42,222 bases of DNA from Bacteroidota bacterium (GCA_003250475.1 QKGI01000077.1:1-42222), one strand, 5' to 3'. Numbered from the stretch's first letter, positions 7,502 through 16,873 are shown. A program made the numbers and translations. Notes: a model not told the origin generated them from the sequence alone.

Positions 7502-10191
7502 ATCCTGTTATTTATATTCTTGTTTGAAAACCTGTATATAGTCAGATGTGTAGTATCCTTTTTCTTTCCCTGGAACAGCAGGCTGACGAGATATCCTATA
7601 ACGAAGCAGGAGACAAAGCCCGTCGCGGCATAGAGAAGCAGGTGAACAGCCTGGGTCTTGCTTACCAGAATCTGAACAACTATGCTGCCTATTAATCCGG
7701 CAACTGCACCGATACCATTAGCTCTTCTGGTAAGCAGCCCAAGCATAAATAATCCCCCCATCCCTCCAATCACCAATCCTATAATTTTTTGCATCTCATC
7801 CCAAAGTGATTTTATATCCCATGTTGCCATCAGGACGGCAAAGAATATCCCTGTTAAGCCCAGGATCAGGGTAACCACTTTGGCTACTTTGAGCTGATCA
7901 TGTTTTGACAGGCCGAACCTGAAATGAATGTCCACACAATATGCTGTGGCTGATGAATTCATACTGGCACTCAATGTTGACATTGCTGCAGCAAAAATTC
8001 CCCCGATGAGAAGGCCCGAGATCCCCTTGGGTAAGGTATTTATAATAAACCACGGGAATATCGCGTCACCATCAGTTATGGTGCTGCTTAAAAGCCCGGG
8101 GTTGATTTTGTAGAATACATAAAGACATGTACCTATAATAAAGAATATCAGGGTAGCCGGGATTGTCAGCGCGGCATTCATCCATACCCCTCTGGATGCC
8201 GTACTCACATCCCTGGTCGTAAGATAACGCTGGACCATTGTCTGGTCGGCACCATACTCGGTTGTCTTTGAAAATAGCGTGGCTATGATAACGGTCCACA
8301 GGGTCGGGTTTTTAAGGTCCCATGCAAGGCTTGCCGTGTTGAATTTACCATCGGCTGCCCCCTGGGCGACTATCGCTCCCACCCCGCCATCAACATTGGA
8401 AATCATATAAGCTATCGCAATTATGGCCCCGCCCAGCAGGACAATTACCTGCATTGCGTCAGTCCATATAACCGCCTCGATGCCGCCCATGATTGTATAT
8501 ACCAGGCTAAGGATGCCCATCAGTCCTATACAGAGAAAAATGTTAATCCCTGTCACAACATTGATTGCAATGGATGGCAGTAGTATCACAATGCCCATCC
8601 GGCCTACCTGGTAAAGAATGTACGAAACACTGCATATAAGCCTGGTGGAGATATTGAACCTTTGTTCCAGGTAGTCATACGCTGTAGTCAGGTTCAGCCT
8701 CCTGTAAAAAGGTATAAAGAGAAAGACAATGAGCGGGGCCACCATAATAATACCCGCATTCATGAATATATAGCTCCAGTCAGTAGCATAGGCTTTTGCC
8801 GGCATAGCCATGAATGTGATTGAACTCAGAGCCGTCCCGAAAATACTCAGGCCGGCAGTCCACCAGGGCACCCTGCCGCCACCACGGAAATAGTCATTTG
8901 AAGTCTTCTGTCTTTTTGAAAAATACCATCCCATAAATACCAGTACTCCGAAGTATAGAACGAGTACGATATTGTTCACCAGGCCGAAAGACTGGACTGT
9001 TCTCACCTGCCTGATCGTTATCAGGTCGGGGGTCCTGACACCCGGTCTTACCTCGCCGCTGGCAATGATATACCGGTTTCCTGTCTGCACTATATTTGTG
9101 GTCACAGGAATCCGGAACGGTGCTTCTCCTTTGCTTATAAGAGTGTTGGTTACGGTATGATAAAGCAGTATCTCCCTGCTGAAGCCGGGGTGATTGTCAA
9201 GCATAAACCTGATTCTCGTATTAAGAGCATTTATGCTGTCTGTATAAAGGCCCGTTTGATTTTCATTCTTCAGCCGGCCTGCAATTCTCTCAAGTTCTGC
9301 CTGTTCCAGTGCCAGGACGCCGTCTGTACCGCCAACAATCATGATGTGGTTCGTACCCACGGGGAAGGCAGTCCCGGCCATGACAGGGAACTGAGGACCG
9401 CCGGGCCGGTCTAATTTCTTCCATACATCAAGCCTGGGGTTATAGACATAGCCGTCATCGAGCACTTCCCAGGGTTCGCCGGGACGGATGTTTCTGCCGC
9501 TGAAGAGGTAGAAGCACCTGTCAAACCCGTCACTCTGTCCTGATGAGACCGCATAAGCCCTGGGAGGGCCTGGCCAGGAAGACAAAGCGATCCATCCCTT
9601 CTCCCTGTTACCCACATCAAGTACAAAGAACAGACTTGTGGAAGTCGGACGGACAGCATCCTCAACGCCCCCTGCTATATAGATCTTATTGTCAATCAAA
9701 GCGCCTGTCATGTTTGAAAGGGGGACAGGCAGGGATGGCCAGTCTTCAAAAGCAAGCTCATTGTTATTATACTTAATCAGGAAAACATCAGCATATGTCC
9801 TGTCTGCATCAGTGCCCCCTATACAGAGGATACCATCCGGGATTGTTACCGAGACTCCATACGCTAGGGCACGCGGCAATGCACCCGGAAAAACTTTCCA
9901 CTCCTCGCCGGCCTTGCTGGTCGAACAGACATATATGTCATCATGGAAGGTTTTGACTCCTCCCTCCCATGGTGGTTTTACCGGGAAATTGGCTCCGCCT
10001 GCTATGATCAGATACTGATCGGTGATGCCTGCAAAGGCACCTGCCACACCTGGCTGGGACTCACCTTCTCTGAGTGCAGGAAGCTCGCCAAATTTCTCAA
10101 AAACATAATTCTCCCTCTCCTGAATGCCGGCCCTGGCATCAAGCAGAGCCGAAAAAGCTACCAGAGACAGTATAATAAACCTGAATATCAT
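7498..10191 (-). CDS. Kelch sialate mutarotase (NanM-like) fused to Na+/solute symporter
   Basis: Fusion protein of 897 residues. A signal peptide (about 1-22) is followed by a Kelch beta-propeller (about 30-400) with repeated GG blades such as LIIAGGANFP, ILCIGGTDAD, YIAGGVEDAV and HIMIVGGTDG; this matches the cyclically permuted NanM-like mutarotases. From about residue 405 a sodium:solute symporter domain with many membrane helices runs to the C-terminus, including the conserved region around FGTALSSITFMAMPAKAY. The inferred job is to convert alpha-sialic acid released by sialidases to the beta-anomer in the periplasm and hand it to the inner-membrane symporter. The gene starts 23 bases after gntR and overlaps nanA by 4 bases. 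Transport of sialic acid is inferred from context; other sugars use the same symporter family. Confidence 0.9.
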   Translation of the reverse strand: MIFRFIILSLVAFSALLDARAGIQERENYVFEKFGELPALREGESQPGVAGAFAGITDQYLIIAGGANFPVKPPWEGGVKTFHDDIYVCSTSKAGEEWKVFPGALPRALAYGVSVTIPDGILCIGGTDADRTYADVFLIKYNNNELAFEDWPSLPVPLSNMTGALIDNKIYIAGGVEDAVRPTSTSLFFVLDVGNREKGWIALSSWPGPPRAYAVSSGQSDGFDRCFYLFSGRNIRPGEPWEVLDDGYVYNPRLDVWKKLDRPGGPQFPVMAGTAFPVGTNHIMIVGGTDGVLALEQAELERIAGRLKNENQTGLYTDSINALNTRIRFMLDNHPGFSREILLYHTVTNTLISKGEAPFRIPVTTNIVQTGNRYIIASGEVRPGVRTPDLITIRQVRTVQSFGLVNNIVLVLYFGVLVFMGWYFSKRQKTSNDYFRGGGRVPWWTAGLSIFGTALSSITFMAMPAKAYATDWSYIFMNAGIIMVAPLIVFLFIPFYRRLNLTTAYDYLEQRFNISTRLICSVSYILYQVGRMGIVILLPSIAINVVTGINIFLCIGLMGILSLVYTIMGGIEAVIWTDAMQVIVLLGGAIIAIAYMISNVDGGVGAIVAQGAADGKFNTASLAWDLKNPTLWTVIIATLFSKTTEYGADQTMVQRYLTTRDVSTASRGVWMNAALTIPATLIFFIIGTCLYVFYKINPGLLSSTITDGDAIFPWFIINTLPKGISGLLIGGIFAAAMSTLSASMNSSATAYCVDIHFRFGLSKHDQLKVAKVVTLILGLTGIFFAVLMATWDIKSLWDEMQKIIGLVIGGMGGLFMLGLLTRRANGIGAVAGLIGSIVVQILVSKTQAVHLLLYAATGFVSCFVIGYLVSLLFQGKKKDTTHLTIYRFSNKNINNRI

Positions 10192-10214
10192 TTGATTCCC
10201 TTTTAAAAAATAAG

Positions 10215-10943
10215 CTAGTCTTCCTCTGAGTGATTTTCGTGTTTAAGGAAGGTGTAATATGCACCAAAGTGGTCTATCATACCTTTCCGGAATCCTTCCT
10301 TGTCGCCCTTTCTCAGGAAATCCAGAAGGTCTTTGTGTGAAACAAGTTTCCCTGTTCTGGCCAGTTCTTTATTTATAGGAAGAAAATAATCCTTGAATCT
10401 TTCTTTAAGAAATACAGAAACAGGTCTTATGATTGCCTGAAACTCCATGATAGTACTGTTACCTGTTATTTCATACAGCTTGGTATGAAATTCATACTCC
10501 GTGACAGGAGTGTATTCACTATATTTTTTTACGATACCCCGTTTGACAATATCTTCAAGATCATCAATATGCGCTTTATTAATATTTTGAAATATCATTT
10601 CCGTCATTCCTATTTCAAGCGCCACCCTGAAGCCCAGGATATTGAAAAGGGTCTTGTCACTTAACATATTGGGCTCCACGATCCTCTTCATCCCTCTCAG
10701 AAGAGAGGGCTCTGCAAGCAGCATACCCCTCCGTGTCCTGGTCTCAATAAGTCCAAGCATTCTTAAGCGGCTCAAAGCCTCCCTGAGAACACTCCTGCCT
10801 ACCCCGAGGGCTGTTGCCAGCTCTAACTCCTTGGGAATTGGGTCACCAGGTCCCAGGTTGTTTGACTTGAAATAGTTGAGAAGCTTCTCCTCAACCTGGT
10901 CAACCAGTGTTATCTGATGATTTACAATCCTAAGATCATTCAT
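10215..10943 (-). CDS. GntR/FadR-family regulator of the sialic acid operon
   Basis: DNA-binding regulator of 242 residues. The winged helix-turn-helix occupies about 12-80 (IPKELELATALGVGRSVLREALSRLRMLGLI) and the C-terminal FCD ligand domain about 90-230, with candidate metal or ligand histidines H153, H203 and H225. This is the architecture of NanR, so it probably senses a sialic-acid-derived metabolite and represses the genes behind it. It is first in the operon and has a FadR-type palindrome (10953-10967) 9 bases before its own start, suggesting autoregulation. It is clearly paralogous to the regulator at 32780-33511, including the recognition helix, so the two may recognise the same sites. 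Confidence 0.93.
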   Translation of the reverse strand: MNDLRIVNHQITLVDQVEEKLLNYFKSNNLGPGDPIPKELELATALGVGRSVLREALSRLRMLGLIETRTRRGMLLAEPSLLRGMKRIVEPNMLSDKTLFNILGFRVALEIGMTEMIFQNINKAHIDDLEDIVKRGIVKKYSEYTPVTEYEFHTKLYEITGNSTIMEFQAIIRPVSVFLKERFKDYFLPINKELARTGKLVSHKDLLDFLRKGDKEGFRKGMIDHFGAYYTFLKHENHSEED

Positions 10944-10952
10944 ATTTATACG

Positions 10953-10970
10953 ATTTGTCTTACAAATATA
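10953..10970 (-). promoter_or_regulatory. Operator and -7 box before first gntR
   Basis: ATTTGTCTTACAAAT (10953-10967) fits the FadR-subfamily consensus TNGTNNNACNA and is palindromic except for one arm position. On the minus strand TATATTTG (10963-10970) matches the Bacteroidetes -7 box TAnnTTTG and overlaps the palindrome. No clear -33 TTTG was seen at the expected spacing. The corresponding site before the other gntR is a perfect palindrome. Confidence 0.6.
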
Positions 10971-11285
10971 ATTATTTTTTTTTACCTTGCATTGTCTGAG
11001 GGAAAAAAAATAGTACTTCAGTCAAAAAAAAAGAAACACATGGCTAAGATTCCCTGCAAATGAAAGGCAGACATCACCTTAACGTTTTCAACATTACTTT
11101 CAACTCAGACATAAACACCTCCGGGATGCTATTTAATATAGGTATGCATTCCGGCGGTTCATTTAAATTTACAGGGAGGTGTCCGGGGGACTTATACCCT
11201 TTTCGAAGTTTTCCGGGAGATACCTGCCTGCTTTTTCGCCGCCCTGACTATGATCTTTTTCCCAGTCTCAATAAAACAAGGATTT
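10971..11285. other. Divergent intergenic region between gntR and FG-GAP gene
   Basis: About 315 bases without a convincing gene. It holds poly-T and poly-A tracts next to the gntR promoter, a half-site resembling the GntR operator (ATTGTCTGA, 10991-10999), and widely spaced 8-base arms ACACCTCC/GGAGGTGT. No plus-strand promoter matching TAnnTTTG was found for the downstream gene. Confidence 0.5.
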
Positions 11286-13433
11286 ATGAAAAAACACACA
11301 AACTGCAGAAATACCAGGCGTTTCACAGAAAGAACAGCAAAGAAAACCAGGTTTTCTGTCCGGAGGAGACCGCGGTGGTCGTACCTGCTTATCTTACTCC
11401 TCTATCCGGCACTTTCCGGATGCACTGCCACACCCGATGTATCATCTGCAGTGCCAATAAAAAGCGGGGACAGGATACGCATATCAAATGAAGGGAATAC
11501 GGGTCCGCTGGCTGCGGGACTGCAGTCCGGCCCTGCCGGCAGGGCTTATGTATTTGATCATGACGAGCCCGATCTTTTTGTGACGGCGAACAGGCACAGC
11601 CTTTCTCCCGGTCCCGGGTTATACCTGTATGAGTGGCTCGGGAGAAACGATGAAGGTGTACCTGTTTTTGCCCCCCCGAGAAAGGTAAAACTTACCTTGA
11701 TAAACACTACGCTGAAGGAGATCTCTGATACCAGTCCTGACCTGACAGGATCTGTCTTTCAGACAGAAGACGGCGTTATTCATGGCTGGTGGCTGGAGGG
11801 TTCATCTATACACCGTACCATCCTCGACAGGGAAACCTTACAGTTTAAACCCTCTCCTGAAGGAGAGATTGCCATGACCGGTCTTCCACGGGCACCTGAG
11901 GTGCCTTCTTCACTCACAATCATGCAGGTGGGAGACTCTGAAGTGTTGATAATACTGAGCATCAATGATGGTGTAAAGCACCGTCCCGAGGGATTCTGGA
12001 GGGCTCCTGATTACATAATGTACAATGGTGCAGGTGTCTTCCTGGGAAAATGGACATATGAATACCTGTACATCTCCGACACTATTGTAATGGATATTGC
12101 AGCTCCTGTGCGGTTTCACCAGTATTCCACCACCAGGAAGGAGGTGCTGCACAGCTTTCAGAATATGACACTGGTTGAATATGAAAAGGATAACCTGCGC
12201 CTGCTCACAGGGTCCAGGTTCGGCAATTTAATTTACTATCCGGAAGCTCATGGCAGAAATGCCGGTACAAGGGTTTTTGCCTGCGATGAATCAGGAATCG
12301 TGTTAAGACATAAGGCAGTAGGGCCGTTCCCGATCTCGTATCCGAATCAACAGACAAAACTGGCTTCCGACCTGATTGTGGGGGGTGAATGTGAGTTGAT
12401 TTACTATCCATTCACCAACAGGTTCAGCAAAAACGGAGCCCCCATATATGGAACTCCTGCTCCGGTTTTACAGCAAAATGCCGACTTATACCCGGGCTCA
12501 TTGCCTGTTGTCAATACAATTGACTGGGATAACGACGGCCGGCTCGATATCGTTGCGGGCAATTCAGAGGGACGCGTACTGCTTTTTGTCAATAATGGCA
12601 CAAATGAAAACCCGTCTTTCTCCGGTGCTCAGGAGGTGGAGGCAGGAGGAAAAGCTATTTTCATTCAGCCGGGTTATACAGGTTCAATCCAGGGTCCGGC
12701 AGAATCAAGGTGGGGATATGCCTGTCCGACAGTTACAGACTGGAACGGGGATGGCCTGTTTGACATCCTGATGCATAGTGCATTAAGCCGCCATGAAGTA
12801 TACCTTAATACCGGCAAGCCCGGAAAACCTGTCTTTGACTGTCCAGTTCCGCTATATTGCGAGGGTCTTGAGCTGCATGGAACATGGCGTGTGCAGCCGG
12901 GAGTAAAGAAGCTGGATGGGAGAATGACCTATGTTACCCTGGATGATGATGATGAGTTTCACCTTTACCGGCAGATAGACGCATTCAATGTTGAAGACGG
13001 GGGCAAGCTCCGCATGGATAATGATTCGGTGATAAAAGCCAACTTCCTGTCAGCCGGTGGAACCGGCAGGCTAAAGATCGTGCTTGAAGACTGGGATCGC
13101 GACAACAGAACAGATATGCTTGTCGGGACACCGAGGCATGGCTCCGTACCTGATCCCGTAACCGGACTGCCTCAGTCGAGAGGTCTCAAAGGAGCTTCCG
13201 TTCTCTTTCTGAGGAACGTAGGCACCAACAGCAATCCTGTTTTTGCTTTTCCGGTAATGATCAGATTCAAAGGCGATGTAATATACCTGGGTCAGCACGC
13301 CTGTTCACCTGAGGTATGGGACTACGGCCAGGCTGATGGCCCTGACCTGCTGGTAGGTGAACAGGATGGACGAATACGCTTTTATGACAGGAAGGATCTC
13401 TCGTGGGACACAGAGGAGACTGTCCCAGAGTAA
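11286..13433 (+). CDS. FG-GAP/VCBS beta-propeller lipoprotein
   Basis: Secreted lipoprotein of 715 residues if started at the ATG at 11286; an in-frame ATG at 11250 exists, but the later one gives a positively charged N-terminus leading into a hydrophobic segment and the lipobox ALSGC. The body is an FG-GAP-type beta-propeller. Calcium-binding-like loops DWDNDGRLD (from about 413), DWNGDGLFD (about 485) and DWDRDNRTD (about 602) each precede a blade of the form VLLFVNNG or VEVYLNTG, and N- and C-terminal parts carry weaker blades (DHDEPDLFV, ADGPDLLVG). No catalytic signature was recognised. It could be a surface glycan-binding protein, or a lyase or hydrolase with a propeller fold. It is followed by a sulfatase 51 bases downstream, so the pair is probably one operon. 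Confidence 0.85.
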   Translation: MKKHTNCRNTRRFTERTAKKTRFSVRRRPRWSYLLILLLYPALSGCTATPDVSSAVPIKSGDRIRISNEGNTGPLAAGLQSGPAGRAYVFDHDEPDLFVTANRHSLSPGPGLYLYEWLGRNDEGVPVFAPPRKVKLTLINTTLKEISDTSPDLTGSVFQTEDGVIHGWWLEGSSIHRTILDRETLQFKPSPEGEIAMTGLPRAPEVPSSLTIMQVGDSEVLIILSINDGVKHRPEGFWRAPDYIMYNGAGVFLGKWTYEYLYISDTIVMDIAAPVRFHQYSTTRKEVLHSFQNMTLVEYEKDNLRLLTGSRFGNLIYYPEAHGRNAGTRVFACDESGIVLRHKAVGPFPISYPNQQTKLASDLIVGGECELIYYPFTNRFSKNGAPIYGTPAPVLQQNADLYPGSLPVVNTIDWDNDGRLDIVAGNSEGRVLLFVNNGTNENPSFSGAQEVEAGGKAIFIQPGYTGSIQGPAESRWGYACPTVTDWNGDGLFDILMHSALSRHEVYLNTGKPGKPVFDCPVPLYCEGLELHGTWRVQPGVKKLDGRMTYVTLDDDDEFHLYRQIDAFNVEDGGKLRMDNDSVIKANFLSAGGTGRLKIVLEDWDRDNRTDMLVGTPRHGSVPDPVTGLPQSRGLKGASVLFLRNVGTNSNPVFAFPVMIRFKGDVIYLGQHACSPEVWDYGQADGPDLLVGEQDGRIRFYDRKDLSWDTEETVPE

Positions 13434-13484
13434 TATTATTTCAAAACAGACATGGAGAATTTAGTTTACAAACCCGGATTACAA

Positions 13485-14951
13485 ATGAAAAATAAGATTC
13501 CCTTATTACTGCTGGCCTCCGTTGCATGCAGCCATAAAACTTCAGATATCCCGGTAACCGGAACAGAGTTACCGAATATTATTCTTCTTATGGCAGATGA
13601 CCTCGGCTATGGTGACCTGGGCTGCTACGGTAACCCGACGGTACTTACTCCCAATCTTGATATGATGGCGCAGGAGGGTATACGTTTTAACCGCTTCTAT
13701 GCGGCAGCACCCGTTAGTTCTCCTACGAGAGGCAGTTGCCTGACAGGAAGGCACCCATTCCGGTACGGCATAAAATGGGCAGGAAGGGAACCTCTTCCTG
13801 CGGATGAGATCACGCTGGCAGAGGCACTGAAAAGCAGAGGCTATGTGACAGGACATTTTGGGAAATGGCACCTGGGCGGACTGAGCCGAACAGTTCTCCA
13901 GGGCGAGTTTCCGGGAGGGCCATCGCCTTATTCGCCTCCATGGGAAAACGGATTTGATGAGTGTTTCTCAACAGAGTCAATGGTTCCGAATTACAATCCG
14001 TACTACCATGTCGGGGGTAGTTACGGATCGGATAGTTACAGGCAGGTACAGACAGAGCCTGTCGCCAAAGGACAGAGAACAGGGGGAAATATCTGGCGCG
14101 ACCGTTACTGGACCGGGCCTGGCCAGCTGGTGGATGAATGGCTCGAGGGCGATGATTCTGAGATCATTATGGACAGGGCAATTGATTTCATTAATGATAA
14201 GGCAGGGAAAAAGTCTCCTTTCCTGGCAGTAATCTGGTTTCATACCCCTCATACCCCTGTTGTTGCCGGGAACGAACAGAGGAATCTGTACCCTGGTCTC
14301 TCCATCGCGCAACAACACTGGTTCGGTGCAATCACTGCGATGGATGGCCAGGTCGGAAGGTTACGCTCCTATCTTCGTGACAATGGCCTGGCAAAGAATA
14401 CCGTTCTCTGGTTTTGCAGTGACAACGGCCCCTCATACATTCATAACTACAACTCGGCCGGGCCCCTGAGAGGCAAGAAGTCAGAACTGTATGAAGGCGG
14501 GATCAGGGTGCCTGCAATCATGGAATGGCCCTCCAGGTTTCCTGGTCATATGACCGTTGATATACCGGTGTCCACAAGCGACTTCTATCCTACATTACTT
14601 GCGGCCACAAACACCGTAATTGAAAAGCAGCCGGTGCTGGACGGTGAAAATATCCTGCCTCTTCTCGAAGGTAAGAGTGACAGGAGAGATCCAATAGGAT
14701 TTATATCCCCCCTGCCGTCCCCCCTGCGTAAACAGGAGACCATGGTTGAAGAACAGTTTGCACTCGTAGACCGGCAGTATAAGATCATAAGCATGGATAA
14801 CGGTGCTACCTTTCAGCTCTACGACCTGATTGCTGACGAGGGTGAAACAACCGACATCGCCAAAGAACACCCCGGGGTGTTCAACGAGATGAAAAATATT
14901 CTTCTATCCTGGATCATGGAGTGCAGGGATGATGTCAATATAGCCAATTAG
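13485..14951 (+). CDS. Secreted sulfatase, Ser-type
   Basis: Type I sulfatase of 488 residues from the ATG at 13485. An ATG at 13452 is in frame, but the later start begins a compact lipoprotein signal ending in LLASVAC (Cys15). Metal ligands D38/D39 are in MADDLGYGDLGCYG. The modified residue is Ser78 in S-S-P-T-R, so the protein depends on a radical-SAM sulfatase-maturing enzyme rather than the oxygen-dependent one. GKWHLGG and the SDNGPS metal motif are present, so the active site looks intact. The overall form is that of arylsulfatase A-like enzymes acting on sulfated glycans; the sugar position cannot be assigned. Its stop codon is 4 bases from the stop of the converging propeller gene. 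Confidence 0.92.
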   Translation: MKNKIPLLLLASVACSHKTSDIPVTGTELPNIILLMADDLGYGDLGCYGNPTVLTPNLDMMAQEGIRFNRFYAAAPVSSPTRGSCLTGRHPFRYGIKWAGREPLPADEITLAEALKSRGYVTGHFGKWHLGGLSRTVLQGEFPGGPSPYSPPWENGFDECFSTESMVPNYNPYYHVGGSYGSDSYRQVQTEPVAKGQRTGGNIWRDRYWTGPGQLVDEWLEGDDSEIIMDRAIDFINDKAGKKSPFLAVIWFHTPHTPVVAGNEQRNLYPGLSIAQQHWFGAITAMDGQVGRLRSYLRDNGLAKNTVLWFCSDNGPSYIHNYNSAGPLRGKKSELYEGGIRVPAIMEWPSRFPGHMTVDIPVSTSDFYPTLLAATNTVIEKQPVLDGENILPLLEGKSDRRDPIGFISPLPSPLRKQETMVEEQFALVDRQYKIISMDNGATFQLYDLIADEGETTDIAKEHPGVFNEMKNILLSWIMECRDDVNIAN

Positions 14952-14955
14952 ATAG

Positions 14956-16806
14956 TTACCTGGTTTTCCCGGAAGCCGGCTCGTCGTCGATAAGGTCTCC
15001 GTTTAAAAAGTTATAGACGGCAACAAGGTTCCCATGCTCATCCCAGTGACGGGCTGGTCCTTCGGCCACATAACCGTAGAACTGCCTTTGTAATCCGGGT
15101 GCTACCGGTTTAATATTCCATGACGATTCGATCTTCTTTTTACCATCCGGCCAGTAATGAGTCCACTTTCCGGTATTCTTCTTCAGGTCGCGGTGCCAGC
15201 TCCATGCTTTTGTCCCGTCAGGAAGATAAAAGACCTCATGGCCATATTTGCGCCCGTTCTCATATGTAGCTTTATGCTGGACAGACCCATCCCGGTAGTA
15301 ATCAGTTTGTTTACCGTGAAGCAGGTACCTGCCGTCACGGCAGATCCTTGCAGACCACTCTGAACGTACCTGTCCGCCGGGATAGCTTTCCGAGAATTTC
15401 CTTACTGTTCCCCCTGTTGTTTCGGGCAGGGCATCACCTTCTTCTGACCATATCCAGGCCTCATTAAATTCATAGTGGAGACAGGGCTGGTTTATTGTGG
15501 TAAGCATGTGTATGACACCGTTTGGCGCCTGTCGTACAGTGACATAACCCAGGGTCGGGAATTTCTTGCCTGTTGCAGGCACCTGCACAGGGAGAATCTT
15601 TATATGCCATGAGGTCCCGTTGTCTTTTGATACTGCCACAAAACAGTTGTTGCCGTATTCCCAGCCTTCGGGCGGCTCCTTCTTACGACCGATAAGGTAG
15701 GAGTCACTGACAAACAGGAGGTTGCCGGACGCCAGCCTGATCATTGATGGACGCTGACGGGGACCGAGAGGCGGAAAAGGTGACGGGACACTTTTGCTCC
15801 AGGTAGCACCCCAGTCTGTTGACATGTTCATGGGAGACCATCCGCCTGTGTTTGAATTCTTGCCCCCGATGGAGAGTAAATTACCATTGTCATCCAGGGG
15901 TGTGATTACAGAGTGCCGCCCTCCTGTTCTTCCTCCCATATCATGCCATGTCACGCCATCATCGGAACTGCGCCACAGGAAGCTCTCAGCATCTGTGCCG
16001 TCCATAGCCATATAAATTGACCGGTCAGGACCACGAAACGCATCTATGATGGGTTGTGCCGTGAAGCCTGATGCAGGGGCATCGAGCCCGGGAATGGAAA
16101 ATACCCAGCTGGCTCCGTTATCAACTGAGGTAGCTATCCGGAAAGGTACCATATCGGAAATATCTCTCCCGCCCCCGAAGAACCATATCTTACCATTATC
16201 ATTCCACAACATGGCCGACTGATCATTATAACCCCTTGTCTTGAAAAACAACCCGGGCATATCCCAGTCTTCTGATCCGTATCTCAGGCGAGCCTGCACG
16301 AACGATGTTGATGTGTCGGCCTCTCTCTTCCCTGACGGGGTGCTGAAGTAAACAGCCAGCGCGTCACCATTAGGCATGATCTCAAATCCCGGTGAGTGGT
16401 TGTGAGTGTAAACCATTGAGTCCATCCCCGTGAGAGCAGCCACGTCTTTACCGGTGTAGGACGGCGGTATAGGCATTGCAAATCGGACAGTAAAATAAGG
16501 AAGGCCCGGATCAGGACCGGCAGATGCAGGTTCACTACCCTGCTTGACTGCTGACTGGCTGAAAGGGACAGGGACATTCCCGTTTATCACAAACTGAAGT
16601 GAAACGGAAGAATCAATCCCTGCAACCATATTTGCCCCGGCCGAGAAGTTGGCTGATAATACCTGCACCATTTCCGGAACCGTCATACCTGTGATCGCAG
16701 TGCTGTCTTCCGGCGTCACTACATTATCCTGCGAAAGCAGGATGACTGTATTGAAAAATATCAAACTGGTAATTATCAATATACTTACTGTATTGCGGAT
16801 TCTCAT
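14956..16806 (-). CDS. Sialidase-like BNR propeller with C-terminal YwqK/MORN-like repeats
   Basis: Secreted protein of 616 residues with an N-terminal signal peptide (about 1-26). Residues about 150-475 form a BNR-type propeller with Asp boxes such as TSVDNGASW, SSDDGVTW, STDWGATW and SKDNGTSW. The classical sialidase Tyr-Arg-Ile-Pro motif and the Arg triad are not evident, so sialidase activity is uncertain. From about 492 to 610 the chain changes to short repeats of the form GxxxxYYxDGSxxxxxxYxxGxxxG (DYYRDGSVQ, FYLPDGTKA, HYWPDGKKK, HWDEHGNLV), resembling YwqK or MORN repeats. This combination was not expected in a PUL enzyme. It is the last gene of region 3, and its upstream spacer has two adjoining palindromes. 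Confidence 0.85.
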   Translation of the reverse strand: MRIRNTVSILIITSLIFFNTVILLSQDNVVTPEDSTAITGMTVPEMVQVLSANFSAGANMVAGIDSSVSLQFVINGNVPVPFSQSAVKQGSEPASAGPDPGLPYFTVRFAMPIPPSYTGKDVAALTGMDSMVYTHNHSPGFEIMPNGDALAVYFSTPSGKREADTSTSFVQARLRYGSEDWDMPGLFFKTRGYNDQSAMLWNDNGKIWFFGGGRDISDMVPFRIATSVDNGASWVFSIPGLDAPASGFTAQPIIDAFRGPDRSIYMAMDGTDAESFLWRSSDDGVTWHDMGGRTGGRHSVITPLDDNGNLLSIGGKNSNTGGWSPMNMSTDWGATWSKSVPSPFPPLGPRQRPSMIRLASGNLLFVSDSYLIGRKKEPPEGWEYGNNCFVAVSKDNGTSWHIKILPVQVPATGKKFPTLGYVTVRQAPNGVIHMLTTINQPCLHYEFNEAWIWSEEGDALPETTGGTVRKFSESYPGGQVRSEWSARICRDGRYLLHGKQTDYYRDGSVQHKATYENGRKYGHEVFYLPDGTKAWSWHRDLKKNTGKWTHYWPDGKKKIESSWNIKPVAPGLQRQFYGYVAEGPARHWDEHGNLVAVYNFLNGDLIDDEPASGKTR

Positions 16807-16840
16807 TACCGACGATTTTTAGTCTTTATAACCGTTACTG

Positions 16841-16873
16841 TTATTCCGGAATAATCCAGGGTCCTGCCTGGAT
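16841..16873 (-). promoter_or_regulatory. Adjoining palindrome and hairpin upstream of the repeat-bearing propeller gene
   Basis: TTATTCCGGAATAA (16841-16854) is a perfect 14-base palindrome. It runs into a perfect 7-base-pair hairpin, ATCCAGG / CCTGGAT with a 6-base loop (16854-16873). Together they lie about 35-65 bases before the start codon at 16806. They could be an operator, or an RNA structure controlling read-through from the RraA gene. Confidence 0.5.

Noticed and set aside
11060-11491. 143-codon open frame on the plus strand upstream of and overlapping the FG-GAP gene
   Set aside because: No recognisable domain; half of it lies out of frame in the lipoprotein gene, whose signal peptide and propeller are convincing.
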